From assembly GCA_902702965.1 (NCBI GenBank), contig CACRXP010000232.1:563047-627046 (forward strand): 64,000 bases of DNA, given 5' to 3'. The translations under genes were made by a program, and so were the position numbers. This DNA is from Spirometra erinaceieuropaei. Taxonomy: Eukaryota > Platyhelminthes > Cestoda > Diphyllobothriidea > Diphyllobothriidae. Numbering within the stretch: position 1 is the stretch's first letter; each line of letters opens with the position of its first letter. The notes under the pieces are model-generated. The model was not told where the DNA came from, ran no database searches, and saw only the letters and a program-made list of their open reading frames with translations. Positions 34,954 through 45,135 of this stretch are shown piece by piece.

Positions 34954-36299
34954 ATTTGGTAGGAATGCGTCTTTCTGGGAGCGGTATTCCCCCTGTTTGG
35001 ATTGAAATGTAAACTAAATCCCTGGCTGCATGGGGTAGACGTATACCACCCAGACTTCACCTGCCGCCGCGTTCTCACCTGTGACCCTACGACTGCGTTG
35101 AGAACGACTGAAAATCTTGGCCAACCATTTTATTTGGCGTGCAAAACCAGCCGCGGGGTGACAAACGTGTCACCCCTGACGCTGGTGAGTTTGTATATAA
35201 GGCCAGGCGGGGTTATCCGAAGGGAGCCAGGGCGTGCGTTATGTTCCTTGATTAGGCATTGGAAAGTTATGCGAGGTCAGCCACTGCATTCAAGTCCACC
35301 TCCGGTTATCTTGGCCAAATCTTGCCTTCAAATCATGATGATTTTCGACATTTAAGGCGGGATCGTCGATGAATTCTTCCATATTGTGATTTAACCAACT
35401 TTCAAACCCCTACTATCCCTCTATAAAGGTCTTGATAACCATCATGTTCGTCGAGAAAACTGCCAGCTCTGTGTTGTATGCCTTAGCCACCTATCTGAAG
35501 GGAATGCATGAGCTGCTATGACAGAACTTGTTTTCCATTTTTACGTAGACGAACATGTTTTCGCCGGCGCGTGTAGCTCCGAAGAACTGGGTTTTAAGTT
35601 GTAGAAAAGTGTAGATGAGATCAGATTTGGACACAGTAAAATCAGGTCAAAACACTGTCTTGTCCAAAGTCACCGTTTAAGTAGCCCTCATTAGCATTTG
35701 TTCTTGTGTCAATCATTTGCTCCTTAAGAGTGCGCGTTTTACAAAAGCTCTGGTATCTGTCACGTTTTCCTTGGGCGAATTTGGAAGATATATTTAACAA
35801 CGACGACTGCTTGCTCGATTATTGGTAGAAAATCCTTGAGTATTCCATCAAGACTTAATGAATGTTTTCGTAGTTTCTTGATATCTGGTTTTGATAGAAA
35901 AAGATTTTTCCTGAGCGGAATTTGTTGGAAGTGCTTAATGTACTTCTGTCCACCAGGCTCTGGTATACCTGTCAGTGATTGACAGTCAGGTTCGAATGCT
36001 GCATTTTCAGCTTCTTTAACTGGATGTGGAAGGACTCGATTTTCGGTTTTTTTATATTTTATTTCAGTATGGGTATCCTGCTACGTGTCACAGCCTTGCT
36101 TAGATATCTGATTCTGACGACAGACCGGGTGACCATAAAACTGCTATCTGGTCAAACATTAAACGATGCGTTCTCAACCAGAGCGGAAACTTGATACCAT
36201 ATATGCGCACGCCACTGTTAACAGAAGGAAAATATGTTAGCCGCCTCTTGGCAAGCTCTCCCGTACGTCAAGAACGTCCTGGAGCCGTCGGTCGTCTTC
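34954..36299. other. No gene recognised
   Basis: A 117-codon frame at 35002-35355 has no family resemblance. Nothing else is identifiable. Confidence 0.4.
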
Positions 36300-36660
36300 T
36301 GACAGCACTTTGAGCTGGGGTTGCACACAAGCCGTAGGCAACCATCAGAGACCAAGTAACGATGTCAACAGATCCCCTGCCACAATGGGAAGCCAGTGAT
36401 TAAAGTGTGACAGTTGACGACTCCAATGCGGGCGAGAAAGTCATCATTGTGTCCTATGCGGTCGTCGGGTATAAATGCGGAAGATGTTAATTATGGCAGG
36501 CAGGTAGTTGCATGGCAGATGCGTCTAACAGATAGTGCGCTCCTCTGCACATCATTTACTCTTGTCTGATGCAAGAGTCCGAATAAGAATCCAAAGTAAC
36601 AGTCAAATAATGTTCTTGTTCCAGCGATTGCTCCTCCTTTTCTGGTAACAAGAGTCGGCT
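36300..36660 (+). pseudogene. PLE-2 relic, copy a (GIY-YIG deleted)
   Basis: Linker TIRDQVTM...TDPLPQWE is readable at about 36333-36390, matching the linker before the GIY-YIG in copy c. It then jumps to the 3' tail (CAGTTGACGACTCCAATGC, GGGTATAAATGCGG, CAAGAGTCCGAATAAGA, TTCTTGTTCCAGCGATTGC). The endonuclease domain between linker and tail is missing here. Boundaries are by eye. Confidence 0.55.
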
Positions 36661-39183
36661 TCGACCCCCTTCAACCTGAGATAATGAGACCCTGTGGGAA
36701 AAAGCGTTTTTGTTAGGAAACCCCACCCTTCCAGGGTTCGTGCTTTCACCTCTAACAGTGGCAGAGACCATTAATTCAAGTCGCATACAGATGTCCTATT
36801 CTCAGAGCTCGTATGTTGGCGCTAGCTAATTGAGTTATCTGGTCAGTTTCTTGCCATTTTCTTGGGAACTAAATTCTGGTAAAACTGACAGATAGTACCG
36901 TAAATTTATCCAGATAGTGCCCACATAGGTCAATTCAAAATGGTGTGTTAGTAACACTAACCGAACTTGCCCATTCCCAGGACGGAATAGGGGCGTGCCG
37001 TTCTGCCGTAGAGCTCAGAACCAGAGACCACGTAGGCAGTTGCATTGCAATAAGCAATTACTCAGTTTTCACTAATCCGGTGTGACTTCAAATAATACCA
37101 ACCGCTGGAGCACGACCCCGTGACATAACTCGTAGAACGTTAAGCTCACTGAACAAGTTAAGCAGGCTCTAATGTCGACTCTTGCTCAAACTGGAGTTGG
37201 TGATATGACAAGTTCAGTCTCCTTTATAGGTAATATTTCTCAGTGAAGTAACGTTTATTTGCGGAATACGAAATACTCTGATTCCTCTCACTAATCCGTC
37301 ACTGATAGTGCCGTGTTTATGAATTTGAACTCAACATTTTCAACAACGTTTACTTATAGTAGTTGAAATTTTCGTGCGTCTTTTGTTTAACCTTCGTGTT
37401 ATGCAATAAAGAGGAGCAGCTGAGGAGGCGCTAAACAAAAAGTTAATAATTTCCCTGTTTTCAAAATGCCCGCCACCCCCAATTCGCACCGAGATTGAAA
37501 TGCTTAAAAGTCCATGCCAGGCACCAGAGTTCCCTGGAGAGCCTTTTCCCATTATGATACAGAGCAGCAAGGAAAAGTGGGCGGATGAACCCTCTCTAGA
37601 TCCGCAGGGACAGTGAATAGTATTGCGTCATATCAAAGTCTTTTCAAGCTTACGAAATTGGGGATTTTTTCTCCCCAGGAGATTTCTGAACGTGCCTCCA
37701 AATCAAGTTTGAACAATGTAACACTCATTTTAAATTTTATGAGGCATGCTTTTCACAAACAACCTGTTATTCGCCTTTGACGCAATTGCTACGAGTACAC
37801 ATGCGGGTCGTCGGAGCTGATCATTGGGGGAGGGAAGTTGTAGACACTGACGGCGGAAAGGAATTTGTTCCAGCGGTGTGGCCGCCTCTCGGTCTTCTGG
37901 TGGTTGCTGGTCTCCTCCTGGCAGGCAGAAAACTGTTTCACGACATCATTCTTTGTGGCTAAAGCGACTCCGCTGTTTTGCGCCCTGAACTTTGACGTCG
38001 CATCTAGAAGAAAGCTGACCCGACATCAACTTCGTTCAATTGTGCCCTTTAGGATAGGAAATGGTCACTGCGAGCGGCGATTTCCAGTTTGTATCGAGCA
38101 GACTCGAGAGCGGCCAGAGCTCTGTGTTTTTCTGATCGGCTTTAATTTGAATTTTCCAGAAGGAACCTATCATTCCAGGCTGTCAGAGTAAGGGGTATGG
38201 TGTGACGTTGGGGAAGTACTGAGATGAAAACAGGGATTTTGCGCTCTGCATCCTATTTCAACCTGACTCTCGTATCGATGTGAGATTCAAATTGCCTGAT
38301 ACATGCTGTGTAAACCGAATTGTTCGTGATACGCGCAGATGGTCTGCTTATTATCCTCGTCATTCACTGCATTCTAGCCTACTGCATTCTAGCCACCGTT
38401 CTTTTATCACTAATGAACGAGGATGATCAGTAAATGCGGTGCAAGTCTATCTCACCATGAACTCATTCACGCACAAGCCACCGGTATTGTGCCCATTCCA
38501 CGGTGCACACGATAAATATCCTCGTTTGCAAAGATCGATCTGTCATTTCCATCGTGTATTTGTCATTCACAAGCTTGATCTGGCAGAATTCGTTTGAGAC
38601 ACTTTTTTTAGAATAGCTTGTGAATCAGCGTGAAACAATTCCTGTTACTTTGCGACTTACCGAAAGGTGCATCTCAATACGCGGCCTCCTTAAATGCTGA
38701 GTCGTCTCCGTATATATAGAAAGACAGATGCTCCCAGTCTGAAGGTTTTGTGACAGCCAAACGCAAAGGAAACATGGTCCGCGCTGATGGCGAAAAAACC
38801 GAGAAATTTCACTAGTCAAATACTAGACAGAGAACTTTTCTTTCTCAAGCCAGCTCTCATAAACAGGAATTATTCGAATCGTTTTATTCGAACGCATGAC
38901 AATCCTCTGCAAAAAGTGTTAACTGGACAGTCGATTCCGAACTAGCCGTCTGAAATATCATCACTCTTCAAAGGGGACCGTTTCAAATATGGCCAAGAGG
39001 AAATGACACTACATGACCGAAAGAACCAGAAATACCCCTCGAAAGTCATACCGATCAAAGCGACACAGGATACGTTGTCTTTGAACGCCACCTCAGACTA
39101 TGCCTAGGATTAGCAGGTAGGCTTGTTAAACGTGTGTCTAAATGACCTCTGTTGTCGGAAAAACAAAGCCCTCTTTTTCTCCA
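36661..39183. other. Unassigned DNA
   Basis: No gene or element recognised. A 15-bp unit (ACTGCATTCTAGCC-type) is repeated twice in tandem at about 38368-38396. A 108-codon frame at 37865-38191 has no recognisable motif. Confidence 0.4.
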
Positions 39184-39385
39184 CTACCAAGTGCTTGCTA
39201 GGGAGCGGCCATCCCGTCGAAATCGCGTTAACCTTTCGGGCACACGTTCGTACATGAGGATGTCAGGCAGGGCACTGCGTGGAAACACACAGTAGGATTG
39301 GCTGGGGTTCACACGATGTCCGGAATCGACAACACATGCGAGAATGGCGCTGATTGTGCTCCTAATTTCACCCTTTCCCATCGAG
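39184..39385 (-). pseudogene. PLE-1 GIY-YIG domain fragment, minus strand
   Basis: Reads GKGEIRSTISAILA, VDSGHRVNPSQSYCVF and PDILM, matching the C-terminal half of the PLE-1 domain at 22384 (GK..TRSISSAIFS, DSGHCVDPNEAFRV). Only this half is present. It faces away from the plus-strand copy that starts 95 bp further on. Confidence 0.65.
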
Positions 39386-39477
39386 TAAACTTGGTCAAGC
39401 TGTCTAACAAATCTTCACAGCAGCAAGGGTTTGATATTTCTCTATTAATCCGGTTTTACGTGGTGAAGGTAAGAATA

Positions 39478-39740
39478 GGTTGCCATTTCAGACCACATCA
39501 TTGTGCATCCACTCCTTCACTTGCTCCTGTGGGCAGTTTATATTAGCCGCACAAGTTGGCGCCTACTCGAAAGAATACGAAAACGCTTCTCGGGATGGCT
39601 GGGAAAAAACGAAACTAGGGGTATCAACAGCATCATTCTCGCATACATTGTTGGTTGCAGGCATCTTGTGGACTTCGGTGAAGCTTTTCGTATGATTCAT
39701 AAAATCGCCTCGAGCTACCCCAGGCTACTGGGATAGCGTC
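39478..39740 (+). pseudogene. PLE-1 GIY-YIG domain fragment, plus strand
   Basis: Reads CIHSFTCSCG in one frame and then, after a frameshift at about 39532, YISRTSWRLLERIRKRF, GWLGKNETRG, FGEAFRMIHKI and SSYPRLLG in the next. A short upstream part (QQGFDISLL near 39424) belongs to the linker also seen at 59.5 kb. It is a dead copy of the same lineage as 22384. Confidence 0.75.
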
Positions 39741-40070
39741 TGTTAGCAACAATAGAAGCGGTCGCCATCGGGTTGCGAAAACTGATCTTGTGCGCGCGGA
39801 GGAACCACGTTCAGGCTTCGCATTTGCCGTGGTGTAAAGCCGACTATTTACGTGCAACTCACCGTGCCTTTCCATTCGCACCCCGTCCCTGGAATTAACT
39901 GTTATTACCCCCTTCCCCCCCCCCCCATATTACCACACTCTGCCTGTTTTAAGACGAGCTTTAATCGATTCCCCTAATCACTAATATGTTTTACTTGACC
40001 CCGTTCCCATATGCATGTACTGGTCTGAGGGGCATTTGTCGAAAGCAAACGTATGATCGCTAACTGGTCT
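39741..40070 (+). repeat. PLE-1 3' tail
   Basis: C-rich run at 39910-39927, TTTAATCGATTCCCCTAATC, ATATGTTTTACTTGACC, TTCCCATATGCATGTACTGG and AACGTATGATCGC. It is the same tail as 22815-22952 and joins PAL-F within a few bases. Confidence 0.65.
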
Positions 40071-40084
40071 TCCAAATACTACTT

Positions 40085-40752
40085 TGGGGATTATCGCAAC
40101 TCAAACACATTTTATAGAAAACATAGTCAAAGTATGCTCTCTTGTACTCATTTGGCAGCAAATAATTTCTTCTGAAAGTTTGATGTTCCAATAAAGACTA
40201 CGAAGTGTCCATTAAAATAACACCACATCTGTTTGTTTATCCATGCTTCTGAGGAAGTATACAATAGAGTTCACATAGAGTTATTTCCAATTTTCCGTGT
40301 ATAAGGAGTGTGCATTTTCTCGACTCCGAATCCCTTACCTTGATGCAGCAGCAGATCTGGGCCCAAACTATTCGAAAATGGAAGAACTTGTGAAAAGCCT
40401 AAATATACCCTTTATTCAAGTATGAGATTTGAAGGCGACATAATTTGCTACCAGATGAGTGCAAGAAAGTTAACTTTTGCGCATACTTTTTACAAAATAT
40501 TTCTGAATTTATAAGAATATGGAAAATCAGTAAGAAAACGCATGCTACTTAAGTCCCCATTTTTTATCGAGTGCGACTTTTTCAGGCGACCGAAAAGAAG
40601 TGTATTCAAAAGCCGGCCTCCCAGTGTGGCCGGACTATTTTGCGATTAGTTTGCTTGATAATCATTTTTAGAACCCCGCTCAGGTAATCCCTTCTAATCG
40701 AGTAGGTATTCCATGATTTCGGTTATCCCTCCATGAGACTGGCCGTTTACTG
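40085..40752. mobile_element. Truncated palindromic element PAL-F
   Basis: The right end GGCCGTTTACTG lies next to TA (40753-40754). The right arm has TGCTACTTAAGTCCCCAT, AAAGCCGGCCTCCCAGTG and CTTCTAATCGAGTAGG. Only the inner part of the left arm remains (AACACATTTTATAGAAAACA, CTCATTTGGCAGCAAATAAT). The outer left arm is replaced by the PLE-1 3' tail. The spacer is of the PAL-E type. Confidence 0.65.
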
Positions 40753-40754
40753 TA

Positions 40755-42235
40755 GTCCTCACTCCAGCCTGTTCCTCGCATGGTCTAAAGTCTATTATAA
40801 TCTTGTTCTCTTTCCGTCCCACATGCTTCCAGTGATTTGATCGTGTTTTGGACTATAACCTTGACGGTTTTGCATAAATCTATCGAAGTTATTCGTGTTT
40901 TCGTGAGGATTTCACTTGTTAATTTCGTTATACGGCAACGGAAGGCAGTTAAAAGGCCGCTTTGAAAGTTGTAGTGCAATAGTTTTTACATTTTAAAAAT
41001 TCAGGTTATGCACTTGACGCAAGGCTTCATTTACAGTGAAACCAGTCAGTAGACGTATTGTGGATCATTCAGTGATGCGAGTAAGAATGATTAGGTTTTA
41101 ATCTTTATGCCCGATGGGGTTCTATGATGCTTATTCAAAGTACCTCCAGCCCTTCCAAATCGGTTACTAGAGACGTCTGTGTCGAACTACATTTTTTCTC
41201 TATCTGGGATTAAGGGCTCTGCTTCCAAACTCTTTCACCGCACACTGCCCTGGAAACTTTCTTAGCCTTTTGGTCCATCTGGGCAATGACCGTAATACGA
41301 AGAGTTACGTCCACAAACGAGAAGTTTGCCACTGCACTGATTACAGCAGCAAAATCCACAGGGACTAACTTGTAGTCAATACCCTTATTTATCCCCATTC
41401 GTACGCCACAGACTTCAGTCAGAACTCATAGTTGCATTTTGCCCAGCTCACCAAGAAAAGTAAATTCTTGGCTAATCACGATGCCCCCCTTATGTGGCCG
41501 CGACTCTAAACCAAACCGTTGTTAACATAGCTTTGATGGTATTGGGTTTAGCTAAAAACTGCTACTCAGGGGGTTTCTCTCAAAGCCATGAAAGGATGGG
41601 AGGCAAAATGACTAAGGTTTCATATTTAAACAACCGCCATTTTATGTATTGAATGCGACTTTTCTTAGACGCCGCTCGAGCTACTTGAGGATGTGTTCTC
41701 CCTCTGAATAAAGTTCTGCCTCGAACGCCACTACACGTTTTCAGCTGCCTGTCTCCTAGCAACTCCGGAATTTACTTAGGACTTTTATTGCAAAAGCTGT
41801 GCCGGCGGCAGTAAATGCTTGTCTTCCCAATCGACTTCACCGACTAGCCGAGTCCTTACTTGGAGTAATACATTGCGTTACGTCGGTTATTCTTGGCCCT
41901 CTATCTGTTTAAGAAGGAAAGTTCTCGGGGAAAATGCATTTGGAATTGTAAGCTTAGTCATGGTGACGTATAAGAATAGTAGCACAAGAGAAGCTATATG
42001 GGTTTTCTCGCGAGCACGATGGTAGATGGTAATATAGATGAGAAAACACAGGACGAAATTCGGCTAATTCGCCACACATGCCTCAATCGTCCTTGGTAGA
42101 AGGTTTGCATTATTTCGCTCATCGATCTGATAACGGTCGTTTGAATGCTAAGGCCGTAATAGGTCACTTGGTGTTCCCGAATTCATCCAAATTAATTTTG
42201 GCGACTGCGTACTACAATGTGAATTAGCCCATCAA
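40755..42235. other. No gene recognised
   Basis: Nothing identifiable in about 1.5 kb. Frames are short. Confidence 0.4.
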
Positions 42236-42325
42236 CTACCCTAACTGTCCTCGCACATCCACCCACCGCATGGGCCTATTAGATCACATGCGCACTCACC
42301 AATACCGGCGGTAGATCACTACTAA
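42236..42325 (+). pseudogene. Second LINE copy: last zinc finger
   Basis: Reads NCPRTSTHRMGLLDHMRTH, then a few residues and a stop. This is a C2H2 finger with its first Cys replaced by Tyr. It corresponds to the third finger at about 19092 and is the only coding piece of this 5'-truncated copy, which is usual for LINEs. Confidence 0.6.
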
Positions 42326-43140
42326 CTGTGCTACACCATCTCCGATCAGCACCTGCACCACACATCAACATCACCCGTGGCCACACAATGCAAGTATTCA
42401 ACTGCCATCTCCCACACAAGTGCGAAGCCTTCTCGGCTCACTTTCCATTTGGCTTTTCCGCTAGATGTGTGATCCAAACCTGAGACTATCACGGTGCGCC
42501 AAGTGCCGTGGCTTGGAAGGTTGACGACTGACGCCTCAACTCGGTCAACGAGGCCTGTCCAGTTGTGTATGTTTGTGTGGAGTAGCGGACTGATGCGCCG
42601 GGAGTCAGGCCGTAACGACTTCTTCTTAATGTGACCTCGGGCACTCTTATGCATGTGAGGAGTGCATGTGCATTTTTGGTAGTGTCTCTCAATCGATGAC
42701 TGCCTGGTTGCCCGGCCTTTGAAGGGTGATGGCCCAGGCTAAATACAGGGCTTCGTCTCACCCTTCTGGGCTTTAAGGATTGTCTGTGTCTGCTATACCA
42801 CGATTCAGCAAACCATGGCCCTGGTAGCCTGGTGTGCGCTGGCAGTTCTTTGGTATGTGATTCCCTGTCGGTGTATGCGTTTTCGCTCCCGCTGGGTATA
42901 CAGGTCGCGTGCATGGTTGCCCACTGAGTTCTGTCAGCCTCCTCCTTCTGACCCACTTGTGTTGCTTGTCAAAATCCTGATCAAGTGTTTATTGTGTACC
43001 GGAGGGTGTGTTGGCACGCCTACGTACGGTTCAAGTCGTACCAGCCCCTGCGCCCTCTCCAGCCTCCGATCTTCTTGACTCTCTCTTAACACCAGGCCTA
43101 GGCGGGGGAGGAGAGGCGAGTGAGGTAAATGCTGTGATAG
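42326..43140 (+). repeat. Second LINE copy: 3' untranslated region
   Basis: Matches 19136-19690 in order: TCACGGTGCGCCAAGTG at 42490 and CCTCTCCAGCCTCCGATC at about 43052 with a G-rich run after it. About 400 bp between these blocks has no counterpart in the first copy. Confidence 0.5.
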
Positions 43141-43149
43141 CATGATATA

Positions 43150-43250
43150 CCATAATTGACATTACAGATACTAGCTGAAGTCTCAGACACGTGCTTCGTC
43201 GATACTCTGCTGCTGCATGACACAACTGCGAGGGGTTCGGCTCATCAGTG
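43150..43250 (+). repeat. Satellite-like unit, part 2
   Basis: CAGATACTAGCTGAAGTC, GTGCTTCGTCGATACTCTGC and GGGTTCGGCTCATCAGT follow the order of 14891-15003. It again sits just downstream of a LINE 3' end. Confidence 0.5.
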
Positions 43251-44499
43251 CTGTGCGAGTACACTACCACTTTAAACGAATTCGCGCTCAAGTCATCGTG
43301 CCTGCCCATCTTGCTGTGAATTACACGGTGGACATCACCGTCAACGACGGTCGAAATGTCAATTGCTTAAGGTCTGCAATGATATCCCCATGTAGGCATT
43401 GAAAAAGTCAATTTCGGCAAACGTGCCTTTTTGATTATTCCCCCTCAGGCCTGTACAATAACATAGGTCAGTTTCAGTAGAGCAGTAAAATTGAGAACAG
43501 CCAATGAACAGCAGTCAGAAGCTAAGATAGTTCAAACGTGTCAGAACCGGGTGGTGATTACAGTTTAATTCTGCTAGGGGCATGGGTAGAGGTAAGGCAG
43601 TTTATCCTCACCCTCAAGACAAAGATGATCAGTGCTTGGGAAAACGAGTCTTACCTTTGCGGCTGAGGACATGCGCACAATAGCGGAATCGATTTAAAGT
43701 TATATAAATTCCGCTGGTCAAATCCCATCGAGACGGCAATGTGAGGAATGCCTCCTTCTTTTAACTGTCGATATGTCCGTTTTCGTGGCGATTTTTTCCA
43801 CATATCTCATAATGAACTTAGCGGGACCATTTTTTCGCAGGGTTTCGTATAAGGGCGAGTTTGGTCACCAGCGTGTCCGAATGACGTATTCTTCTAGTCC
43901 GGTTGGTTAGGCACCAGATTCAGCTTCCCTCCTGGCTAGAGGAGCAAAACTGTAGAAATCTGTATATTGTTCCGTCCACTTTGCCTTGAGAAATACACTT
44001 CTACTGATTGCCTACCAGACGTTCTAATAAATATAACTGCCCATAAGTGAGAGGTCCTCTTCCTTCTTTCTTTCAGAAGTGAAGGTTAACTCCGGGTGGG
44101 CTTGATTCACTTTGTCCGGGAGAGTGTCCAAATCAAGGTTTGCAACTTATCGAGCTTGGGAATCAAGAGCTGATCTTTCTCTAACATCCCCATGCAGACA
44201 TCCACTAGTAGGAGTCAATGGACAGCGGAAGAGCAACTTCTTTAGGGCTACGACCAGTATGCCAACTGGGAATTCCCGTTTAACGATCTGGTCACATAAA
44301 TATTTTATTGCATCCGTGGGGGGGAATATTGGCTAACAAATGCCAGATATCTAGGGTTGGTGTCGTCTTGTAATTGAGCTTTGTATTTCCTATGTAATCT
44401 ATGAATTCAAAAGTGTCCTGTAGATTACGTGGCGCTATTTTGCATCGGAACGGCCTAAGTCGTTCGGCCAGCCACTGTGTGGTTTAAACTACTGAATGG
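43251..44499. other. No gene recognised
   Basis: This is where upstream PLE-2 coding sequence might be expected. I could not read RT motifs. Nothing else is identifiable. Confidence 0.35.
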
Positions 44500-44880
44500 A
44501 AGAACTTCATGTTGGTCATGCTCTTTGTTTGATCCCACACCAGATTATTGCCGGAGAAACTGGAAAACTCATCCGGACTCGAATGGCCGAACACGTGGTT
44601 GTAGTGAGGAGAAATGTCGCCGGTCTTCAAGTCTTGACTCTTTCATATATTCAAGCTCGACAAGACTGAAATTTTCGAGAGGGGTGACAGTCGCGTGACC
44701 CACGGGTTGCCTGACTCATGTTCCACTTACCTCCGGTCTATTAACAAGTGCAATGGCCTTCTCACTCCATATTCGGATTTAGTTTGAGAAAAGTAATCAG
44801 CCGCTCGGAGAGAGCAGTCAGGCACCACTGCCAACGGCAGTGTCGGTGAGCCAGATCAGCGAACCAACATTCAACACCGG
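44500..44880 (+). pseudogene. PLE-2 GIY-YIG endonuclease relic, copy b
   Basis: The plus-strand frame from about 44545 reads AGETGKLIRTRMAEHVVVVRR and continues to a stop. After a frameshift, near 44690, it reads DSRVTHG, SINKCNGLL, TPYSDL. GETGK, the R...R-M-AEH helix and the SINKC...PY tail fit a GETG-type PLE GIY-YIG domain, where the YIG half is normally YVGETG; here the Tyr-Val is decayed. The lineage is distinct from PLE-1. It has several stops and frameshifts, so it is dead. Confidence 0.7.
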
Positions 44881-45135
44881 TGATGAAATCTTAGCAATTA
44901 ACGACTCGAATGCCGGTCATCAAATAGTTATCCCACCACCCTCGACGAAGCAGGGTCGTTAATTGCCATTGGCAAGTGGTGGCATAGTGATTGCATCCTA
45001 TAAATCCGGCCACTTCCTGTGCATGAATTACCCGCATTTGCTGCCGCCTCTGATGATAGGTTCGAAAATGGATCCAAAATGTCAGCGGAATAAAGCTCTA
45101 GTTCTAGCGATCGCGTTTACTTCTTCTCAGCTGCC
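44881..45135 (+). repeat. PLE-2 3' tail
   Basis: GCAATTAACGACTCGAATGC, TTAATTGCCATTGGCAAG, TATAAATCCGGC, ATAGGTTCGAAAATGGATCC and TTCTAGCGATCGCG recur in the same order at 36405-36640 and 51190-51432, and in part at 1640-1765. Confidence 0.65.

Noticed and set aside
34476..35078. Reading frames spanning the N run on both strands
   Set aside because: They consist of a GGT/ACC microsatellite and undetermined bases, so no protein can be inferred.
42489..42956. A 155-codon minus-strand frame
   Set aside because: It overlies the 3' untranslated region of a LINE copy and has no family resemblance.
44880..45135. LTR of an LTR retrotransposon (TATAAA and repeated end blocks)
   Set aside because: At 44.9 and 51.2 kb the repeat follows a PLE-2 GIY-YIG relic (at 36.4 kb its linker), no paired LTR, primer-binding site or integrase was seen, so it is better read as the PLE-2 3' tail.
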